Below are positions 1 to 5,121 of a stretch of 8,205 bases of DNA, piece by piece (within the stretch, counting starts at the first letter, position 1; every line of letters begins with the position of its first letter). The notes under the pieces are model-generated. The model saw only the letters and a list, made by a program, of their open reading frames with translations, did no database searches and was not told where the DNA came from. Source of the stretch: CAYUJH01 sp964394585 (GTDB lineage Bacteria > Bacteroidota > Bacteroidia > Cytophagales > Flammeovirgaceae); assembly GCA_964394585.1 (NCBI GenBank), contig CAYMYI010000161.1, positions 1 through 8,205 of the forward strand, in the 5' to 3' direction. A program made the position numbers and the translations under genes.

Positions 1-265
1 AGGTGCCCGCCGCAAACTATTCACTCCACGCAACCGACGCATTGTGAAAATTTGGAGGAAATACGGAGTAGTAGGCATTGCCTTCCTTACGCCACTGCTA
101 TTTAGCCCACCAGTAGGAACGCTCATAGTAGTATCGTTCGGCGAGTCGTGGCAACGAATTTTCTCTTTCATGCTCGCCAGTGCTATTTTTTGGGGTGTTT
201 GCCTTACCCTTGCCGGAGAACAACTCTTCGAACTCTTGCGAAGCATCGGGCTTTTACAATATTGA
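1..265 (+). CDS. Small integral membrane protein, C-terminal part (5' end outside window)
   Basis: The frame is open from the first full codon at position 2 to the TGA at 263-265, so this is the last 87 residues of a longer protein. The GTG at 44 is probably an internal valine codon, because the residues before it (basic, RRKLFTPRNRR) read as normal cytoplasmic protein. After a basic stretch comes a hydrophobic segment, YGVVGIAFLTPLLFSPPVG, with a Pro/Gly-rich turn, then a second helix of roughly 20 residues (FSFMLASAIFWGVCLTLAG) and a short hydrophobic tail. The YG-x2-G...P...P-x-G pattern resembles small multidrug-export/VTT-like (DedA-related) membrane proteins, but the fragment is too short for a family call and no substrate can be named. 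The next gene starts 49 bp downstream on the same strand. Confidence 0.7.
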   Translation, partial: GARRKLFTPRNRRIVKIWRKYGVVGIAFLTPLLFSPPVGTLIVVSFGESWQRIFSFMLASAIFWGVCLTLAGEQLFELLRSIGLLQY

Positions 266-279
266 TTGCCCCGTTCTGC

Positions 280-310
280 TTGGCGTTTCCGTTGCAAGAG
301 TGTATTTTTA
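280..310 (+). promoter_or_regulatory. Possible Bacteroidota-type promoter, close to the next start codon
   Basis: A TTG at 280-282 is followed after 20 bases by TATTTTTA at 303-310, which matches the Bacteroidota -7 consensus TAnnTTTG except for the last base; the spacing fits the usual 19-21. Transcription would begin at about 314-317, essentially at the ATG at 315, so the transcript would be nearly leaderless. The match is short and AT-rich, so chance is a real alternative. Confidence 0.3.
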
Positions 311-314
311 TTAA

Positions 315-1298
315 ATGGAGTTTCAAAACCTTATCGAGTTACGAGAGAAACGCGACTTTGGCGAAAAAATCAATGCGACTTTTTCGTTTATCCGCTACAA
401 TTTCAGCCAATTAGCACGCATGATGCTGACCCTCTCACTGCGTGTTGTAATTGTGTGCGGCATCTTATTAAGTGTAGTTGCCCGTACCTTAACTTCCTCA
501 ATAGGCGGTGAACTCAGCGGAGTTTCCGATGCATTTTCGCAAGTTTGGCTTGCATACACGGCTCCTGCCACCATTATTTCGTTCCTAGTACTGAGCATAG
601 GGCTTATTTTAAGCGTTGCGTTAGTCTATGAATTTATGTTGGTATATGCCGAGTTTGGGCGCGATTCCATTTCGCTCAAAGTGGTATGGCAGCGCGCACG
701 CCGACACATTGTCCGTTTGTTGATCAGCACACTGGGGAACGCCTTTGTCTTCATCATTATCACATTAATTTTTGTTAGTGTAACAGGTGTTTTAGCAGCA
801 TTCGGCGGTACGGGTGGCGCTATTGCCGCTTTATTTTTAGGGTTCTTCGCATTTATAGGCGCTTTTATTCTGACAGCCCCCCTATTGCTCATATACATAA
901 TACAAGTGGTTGAAAAGGCTTCTTACGGAAAGGCGCTCAGCCGTTTGTTTCAATTAGTAGAAGGACGAGAGTGGTTTTCGACAGCAGGGATTGCCTTTCT
1001 AATGCTGGTGATTTATTACTTTTTCCAACTCATATTCTCAATCCCGCTCCAAGTGCTTAACTTCATAGTGCTGGCACATGGGTTCGAGCAAGGCGGCATC
1101 GAAAACATCCATTTTCTTACAGTGCTCTCCTATATCATAGCCTTTTTAGGATATTTCTTAACCATGCCTATCTTTTGGATTGCCATGGCATTTCAATATT
1201 TCAATTTGGTGGAAAAGCGCGAAATGGTTGGGCTTATTTCCAAAATCGATCAAATCGGGAAAGGCTCTTCTCACGAAGAAGAAGGGAGCATATGGTAA
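315..1298 (+). CDS. Conserved six-helix membrane protein of the MoxR/DUF4129 locus
   Basis: Uncharacterised integral membrane protein of 327 residues. An N-terminal cytoplasmic or amphipathic stretch (about 1-33, with the charged motif ELREKRDFGEKIN) is followed by about six hydrophobic segments near residues 36-57, 84-112, 138-163, 167-198, 222-255 and 266-296. A short charged tail (EKREMVGLISKIDQIG, then SSHEEEGS) is probably cytoplasmic. No catalytic motif is visible. The start is well bounded: an in-frame TAA at 312-314 directly abuts the ATG. The gene ends at the very beginning of the DUF4129 gene, so the two are probably co-transcribed. A multi-pass protein in this position beside DUF4129, DUF4350 and MoxR genes is, from memory, a recurring arrangement in Bacteroidota and Actinobacteria, which suggests a membrane partner of that system. 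Transporter, scaffold and channel remain equally open. Confidence 0.85.
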   Translation: MEFQNLIELREKRDFGEKINATFSFIRYNFSQLARMMLTLSLRVVIVCGILLSVVARTLTSSIGGELSGVSDAFSQVWLAYTAPATIISFLVLSIGLILSVALVYEFMLVYAEFGRDSISLKVVWQRARRHIVRLLISTLGNAFVFIIITLIFVSVTGVLAAFGGTGGAIAALFLGFFAFIGAFILTAPLLLIYIIQVVEKASYGKALSRLFQLVEGREWFSTAGIAFLMLVIYYFFQLIFSIPLQVLNFIVLAHGFEQGGIENIHFLTVLSYIIAFLGYFLTMPIFWIAMAFQYFNLVEKREMVGLISKIDQIGKGSSHEEEGSIW

Positions 1299-1309
1299 CC
1301 TGTAATTGC

Positions 1310-2038
1310 ATGAAATTCAAGTACTCCATCATCCTTGTAGGCTACCTTATGCTTTACTCACTTTCTGGGAGCGCATTTGCCCAACAAGATTCCGCGCTCA
1401 ACGCATTGCAAGAAGTCCCTGTAATGCCTCGGCAGTTTTCTGCCGATACCCTGCAACAACTTGCCGACTCCGATGCATTTAATTATTTCCAAGAAAAGGC
1501 AAAGACCTACTCGCTGCTCGACCAAATCGGTTATTGGATTGCCGATATGCTCGACGCACTTTTTTCTACAAGAGAGAACCGCTCTGCCATCCGCTATTTC
1601 ATCTATGGCATTGCCGCAATAATCATTAGTTTTATCGTAATGAAACTAATGGGTATTGAGCCTACCCAAGGCATTTACCGTAGAGCTACTAAGCATAAAA
1701 TTGATGCTAAAATTATAGAAGAGGAACTCGAACTCGAAGACTTTCCGGCTGCCATTCAAAGTGCCTTACAGAAAAATGATTATCGCCTCGCCGTGCGCTA
1801 CTCCTATTTATTTCTGCTGAAAAAGATGGATGAAAAAGCCGTGATTGAGTGGAACGAACACAAGACCAACCACGAACTCGAACTGGAAGTTACAGAGCCT
1901 TCGCTACGGAAGGACTTTGAAAAAGCAACCTATGTTTTTGAACGAATCTATTATGGTGCTTTTCAAATTGAACCAGCGCTTTACGAAAAAGCAAAAGCCA
2001 CCTTTGATACCATAGACCAAAAGCTAGTTACCTTATGA
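1310..2038 (+). CDS. DUF4129 domain protein with signal peptide and one membrane anchor
   Basis: From the ATG at 1310 the protein has 242 residues. Residues 1-24 form a signal peptide: MKFK, a hydrophobic core, then SAFA before QQDS, a plausible signal peptidase I site. A periplasmic stretch of about 70 residues follows, then one transmembrane helix at about 94-114, and a cytoplasmic C-terminal domain at about 146-237 that matches DUF4129. Visible DUF4129 traits are the helical DYRLAVRYSYLFLLKKM segment, W181 and the following KTN, and the YVFERIYYG segment. An upstream ATG at 1292 would add six residues (MVTCNC) and overlap the previous gene by 7 bp; a GGGAG lies only 3 bases before it. I prefer 1310 because it gives a cleaner signal peptide. 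The stop overlaps the next start as ATGA. DUF4129 domains accompany MoxR ATPases and transglutaminase-like proteins; their molecular role is unknown. Confidence 0.88.
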   Translation: MKFKYSIILVGYLMLYSLSGSAFAQQDSALNALQEVPVMPRQFSADTLQQLADSDAFNYFQEKAKTYSLLDQIGYWIADMLDALFSTRENRSAIRYFIYGIAAIIISFIVMKLMGIEPTQGIYRRATKHKIDAKIIEEELELEDFPAAIQSALQKNDYRLAVRYSYLFLLKKMDEKAVIEWNEHKTNHELELEVTEPSLRKDFEKATYVFERIYYGAFQIEPALYEKAKATFDTIDQKLVTL

Positions 2039-3273
2039 CGCCCTTCTTACGCAAAGCCGACCGAAAATATGTTGCCTTGCTCGTAGGGCTTGTAGGGCTT
2101 CTGCTTCTTGCAGAGTATTATGCTCCCAAAGCACTCGATTGGCGACGTACCTACGACCGCAACGATAAAATTCCATACGGTAATTTTCTACTTTATAATT
2201 TGCTCCCATCGTTTTTTAATGCTGAGGTGAAGCCCCAAGCCCAAACCCTCTACGAAACTGCTCAAGAGGTAAAAGGGCAAGAGACGGAAGGACTGTGGTG
2301 CATCGTTACTGAAAAGTTTACCCCCGACTCGCTCGATACAAACGCCCTTTTACAAATTGTCAATGCGGGCGGAGAAATATTTATTGCCAGTACATGGTTT
2401 TCAGAGTATTTTGCCGATACACTGCACTTGGGCACCTCGCGGAGTTTTTCTTTTTTCTTAAATGGGGGGGAGGACGAAGAGGATATTCACGCCGTGGATT
2501 CGGTAGCAGCCAGATTGTTACACCCCTCTTTTCAGGCAGACTCCGCGCTCTATTACTTCCGTAAAGGCACCACTTCATTTTATTTCGATCAGTATACTCG
2601 TGATTCTAGCATTGTATTGGGCGAAACTACCAATGGATATGCGAATTTCATCAAAATACCTTTTGGGGAAGGCAATATTTGGCTACATGCCAACCCACTT
2701 ATTTTTACTAACTACAACATGGTACAACCACACACGCGCGAATACATCGAGCGTGTACTTTCTCATTTACCCCAAAAGCCCACTCTTTGGTGGGATGAGT
2801 ACTACCAATCGGGTCGTAATGAGTTGCGTACCCCACTGCGTTTCATTTTGCAAAATGAACCTTTGCGTTGGGGGTATTACACGTTGTTACTTACTTTACT
2901 TATTTTTATACTTTTCCAAGGGAAACGTCGGCAACGCATTATCCCCATTGTACTTCCACCGGTAAACACCTCCTTAGAGTTCGTAGAAACCATTGGGCAG
3001 CTCTACTTTCAACAGAAAAATCATACCGATTTAGCCAAGAAGAAAATACTCTTCTTTAAAGAATATTTGAGAACCTACTTTTACATTGGAACCACTACAC
3101 TTGGGGAAATACAAGCCACCAAAGTGAGTGCACGAGCCCAACTCTCCCAAGAGCAGGTCAGTCGCTTATTTGAACAAATCAATCGGCTTGAAAACCAAAA
3201 AAACATTTCGGAAGCAGAATTGAGTAGCCTTTCCGAAGCGATAGAACGTTTCCGAAATCGTAGCAAAGTGTAA
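2035..3273 (+). CDS. DUF4350 domain protein with two membrane anchors
   Basis: A 412-residue protein whose ATG overlaps the upstream TGA (ATGA, 2035-2038), a sign of translational coupling. An N-terminal helix (about 11-30) is followed by a DWRRTYDRNDKIPYGNFLLYNLLP segment typical of DUF4350 proteins (about 35-58). Next comes an extracytoplasmic alpha/beta domain, which resembles a glutamine-amidotransferase-like Rossmann fold in this family (for example the LLQIVNAGGEIFIAS strand-turn-strand at about 105-119, and GEGNIWLHANP at 211-221). A second helix lies at about 279-295, followed by the basic GKRRQRIIP and a cytoplasmic helical C-terminus to 412. The two helices place the middle domain outside the cytoplasm and both ends inside. 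No catalytic Cys/His pair is evident, so a binding or structural role is likelier than an enzyme. The gene contains a run of seven G at 2464-2470; the frame stays intact through it. Confidence 0.87.
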   Translation: MTPFLRKADRKYVALLVGLVGLLLLAEYYAPKALDWRRTYDRNDKIPYGNFLLYNLLPSFFNAEVKPQAQTLYETAQEVKGQETEGLWCIVTEKFTPDSLDTNALLQIVNAGGEIFIASTWFSEYFADTLHLGTSRSFSFFLNGGEDEEDIHAVDSVAARLLHPSFQADSALYYFRKGTTSFYFDQYTRDSSIVLGETTNGYANFIKIPFGEGNIWLHANPLIFTNYNMVQPHTREYIERVLSHLPQKPTLWWDEYYQSGRNELRTPLRFILQNEPLRWGYYTLLLTLLIFILFQGKRRQRIIPIVLPPVNTSLEFVETIGQLYFQQKNHTDLAKKKILFFKEYLRTYFYIGTTTLGEIQATKVSARAQLSQEQVSRLFEQINRLENQKNISEAELSSLSEAIERFRNRSKV

Positions 3274-3311
3274 TTTTATAGCTTCGTACTTTATTAACCC
3301 ATCAAACTATT

Positions 3312-4295
3312 ATGGAAGAAAACGCTGATATGTTCGAAAACCGCATCGACCTTTCGCAATTACACCAAGCGGTGCAACAAATCCGCCAAGAAATAGGAAA
3401 GGTGATTGTAGGGCAACCTCAAATGGTCGATTTACTCATTACCGCTATCCTAGCCGATGGGCATGTACTGATTGAAGGCGTACCAGGAGTAGCCAAAACA
3501 CTTACCGCTAAGCTCCTGGCTACTACCATCGAAACGGCGTTTTCGCGTATCCAATTCACCCCTGATTTAATGCCTTCCGATGTAACAGGAACTTCTATAT
3601 TCAACCTAAAAACCTCTGAGTTTGAGTTTAAAGAAGGACCTATCTTCTCGAATATCGTGTTAATTGACGAGATTAACCGAGCTCCAGCAAAAACGCAGGC
3701 AGCATTGTTTGAGGTAATGGAAGAGCGGCAAATTACCACAGAGGGTATCACCCGTAAAATGGAGGCGCCTTTCATGGTGATTGCCACCCAAAACCCTATT
3801 GAGCAAGAGGGTACATATCGATTACCGGAAGCCCAACTCGATCGCTTTCTGTTCAAAATCGAAGTATTCTACCCTTCTTACGAAGAAGAAATAAAAATTT
3901 TAGAAGGTGTTCACCAACGGAAAGACCAAAAAGAAATTACGCTCTTAAATAAAGTACTCTCGCCCGCAGAAATTGTTACCTACCGCCAACAAGTGCAGCA
4001 GGTAATTGTTGAGCCAAATTTATTGGAATACATTGCCAAAATCACTGAAAACACGCGGCAAAATAGTGCTCTATACCTTGGCGGCTCTCCCAGGGCTTCG
4101 GTTTCCATGCTAAAGGCTGCTAAGGGTTATGCCGCTTTACAAGGTCGCGATTTTGTAACACCCGACGACGTAAAATTTGTAGCGCTTCCTGTGCTACGTC
4201 ATCGGTTGGTGCTCACTGCCGAAAAAGAAATGGAAGGCAGCACCATCGAAGAAGTGATTCGGCAGCTCATCGAAACGGTTGAAGTCCCTCGTTAG
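3312..4295 (+). CDS. MoxR-family AAA+ ATPase
   Basis: A complete cytosolic ATPase of 327 residues, normal length for MoxR proteins. Visible motifs are: Walker A GVPGVAKT (56-63, with the MoxR-typical Ala before Lys); Walker B IVLIDE (115-120) followed by INRAPAKTQAALFEVMEE; sensor 1 in ATQNP (158-162); LPEAQLDRF (171-179) with the probable arginine finger R178; and sensor 2 in GGSPRAS (257-263, R261). The C-terminal AAA lid domain runs from about 235 to the end. MoxR ATPases act as chaperone-like machines in maturation or assembly of protein complexes, commonly with a VWA/DUF58 partner. Here the encoded partners are the upstream DUF4129, DUF4350 and six-helix proteins, and no DUF58 gene follows. 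A second in-frame ATG at 3330 is possible, but the MEEN start is the first available. The 38-bp gap to the preceding gene has no terminator. Confidence 0.95.
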   Translation: MEENADMFENRIDLSQLHQAVQQIRQEIGKVIVGQPQMVDLLITAILADGHVLIEGVPGVAKTLTAKLLATTIETAFSRIQFTPDLMPSDVTGTSIFNLKTSEFEFKEGPIFSNIVLIDEINRAPAKTQAALFEVMEERQITTEGITRKMEAPFMVIATQNPIEQEGTYRLPEAQLDRFLFKIEVFYPSYEEEIKILEGVHQRKDQKEITLLNKVLSPAEIVTYRQQVQQVIVEPNLLEYIAKITENTRQNSALYLGGSPRASVSMLKAAKGYAALQGRDFVTPDDVKFVALPVLRHRLVLTAEKEMEGSTIEEVIRQLIETVEVPR

Positions 4296-4312
4296 TACAG
4301 TTTCCCCTAGCC

Positions 4313-4945
4313 ATGCCCGTTTCTAAAGCACTCCTTGAGCTACATCATTTGCCCTGCATTGCGTATATGAGCTTTTTTTGCCAGTTTGATGAAATCTACC
4401 TGGAAGCAAACGAATCATTCCAGAAGCAAAGCTACCGCAACCGATGTTACATTAACTCGGCACAAGGACAAGAACGGCTGACCATTCCATTGAAAAAAGC
4501 TAATCGGCATCACCCTATCCGAGCGGTGGAAATTGACTACAAAACTCCTTGGCATATAAAATACTGGCGAACCATCCACTCAGCTTATGCAAAAGCACCT
4601 TTTTTTGAGTATTATGCAGAAGATTTCTGGGCGGTTTTCAAAAAAAAACTACCATCGTTGTACGATTTAAACCATCAACTACTGACAGTGTGTCTATACC
4701 ACTTGGATATAAAGGCATCACTACGCCATACTGACAGTTACCTAACCCACGTTTCCACTGATTTCACCGATTTGCGGGGCAAAATACACCCAAAGCAACC
4801 AAATGGTATCATTCATGCCCCTACTTATGTGCAAGTATTCGGAACATCGTTTGTCGGGAACTTGAGTGTGCTCGATTTGCTTTTTTGTGAGGGGCCTCAC
4901 GCTAAACACCTCCTTCAACAAACAAAAACTATCTTTGTATCTTAA
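4313..4945 (+). CDS. WbqC-family protein
   Basis: A 210-residue protein of the WbqC-like family, at normal length. Family-type segments visible are LLELHHLPCIAYMSFF (7-22), the YLEANESFQKQSYRNRCYI block (29-47), LTIPLKK (56-62), a central WHIKYWRTIHSAYAKAPFFEYY segment (80-101), and the C-terminal YVQVFGTSFVGNLSVLDLLFCEGPHA block (172-197). No signal peptide or membrane helix is seen, so it is probably cytosolic. The family is named after a protein encoded in O-antigen biosynthesis loci; in Bacteroidota single copies also occur apart from sugar genes, and the reaction is unproven. The gene starts 17 bp after the moxR stop with no terminator between, so read-through is likely. It contains a T7 run (4373-4379) and an A9 run (4640-4648), yet the family motifs continue in frame after both, so the gene is intact. 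Confidence 0.88.
   Translation: MPVSKALLELHHLPCIAYMSFFCQFDEIYLEANESFQKQSYRNRCYINSAQGQERLTIPLKKANRHHPIRAVEIDYKTPWHIKYWRTIHSAYAKAPFFEYYAEDFWAVFKKKLPSLYDLNHQLLTVCLYHLDIKASLRHTDSYLTHVSTDFTDLRGKIHPKQPNGIIHAPTYVQVFGTSFVGNLSVLDLLFCEGPHAKHLLQQTKTIFVS
4930..4937 (+). promoter_or_regulatory. Candidate -7 promoter box for clpC
   Basis: TATCTTTG is an exact match to the Bacteroidota -7 consensus TAnnTTTG. It lies inside the last codons of the WbqC gene, would start transcription near 4942, and would give clpC a leader of about 180 nt. No TTG is found at the expected -33 distance (around 4906-4911), which weakens the call. Confidence 0.4.
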
Positions 4946-5001
4946 TATATGAGGGACGGCGTGCTTTCAGCAAACCTTATACCTTTAAACAAGATGTTTT
5001 A

Positions 5002-5030
5002 ATGCAAGATAGCACAGAGGCACTTTGCAT
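5002..5030 (+). promoter_or_regulatory. Inverted repeat in the clpC leader
   Basis: ATGCAAG at 5002-5008 pairs with TTTGCAT at 5024-5030 (six perfect pairs and one G-T) around a 15-base loop. It could be a leader hairpin or a protein-binding dyad, but the stem is short and AT-rich. It does not resemble CIRCE or a CtsR heptad repeat. The gap 4946-5121 contains no gene that I can support. Confidence 0.25.
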
Positions 5031-5049
5031 AAATTCCACGATTAATGTA

Positions 5050-5074
5050 GAGGCAGGCTTTTATTTTTAGCCTC
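5050..5074 (+). promoter_or_regulatory. Weak hairpin with alternative pairings before clpC
   Basis: GAGGC (5050-5054) can pair with GCCTC (5070-5074), or AGGCT (5055-5059) with AGCCT (5069-5073); the two are mutually exclusive. No T run follows, so it is not a standard terminator. A copy of AGAGGCA also occurs at 5016-5022 as well as at 5049-5055. Function is unknown and chance is possible. Confidence 0.2.
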
Positions 5075-5121
5075 GTTCCGCTAGATTTAAGAAAGTAAGT
5101 TAACTATTATTTCGAGTAGCT

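Noticed and set aside
44..46. GTG as the start of the first membrane protein
   Set aside because: The same frame is open back to the window edge with protein-like basic sequence, so the gene is more simply read as cut by the window.
1175..1309. Extended start of the DUF4129 gene at the ATG at 1175
   Set aside because: It would overlap the upstream gene by 124 bp and place a basic stretch (RRRRE) ahead of an obvious signal peptide.
2600..2965. 121-codon open frame on the + strand
   Set aside because: It is out of frame inside the DUF4350 gene, which is well supported through this stretch.
3419..3856. 145-codon open frame on the - strand
   Set aside because: It lies entirely opposite the moxR core, where the + strand encodes Walker A, Walker B and sensor 1; the translation has no recognisable domain.
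5050..5074. Terminator of the moxR-WbqC unit
   Set aside because: The stem is only 5 bp and no T run follows it.
4946..5121. A small gene or riboswitch in the gap before clpC
   Set aside because: I found no open frame with a credible start, and the stems are too short to match any riboswitch class that I recognise.
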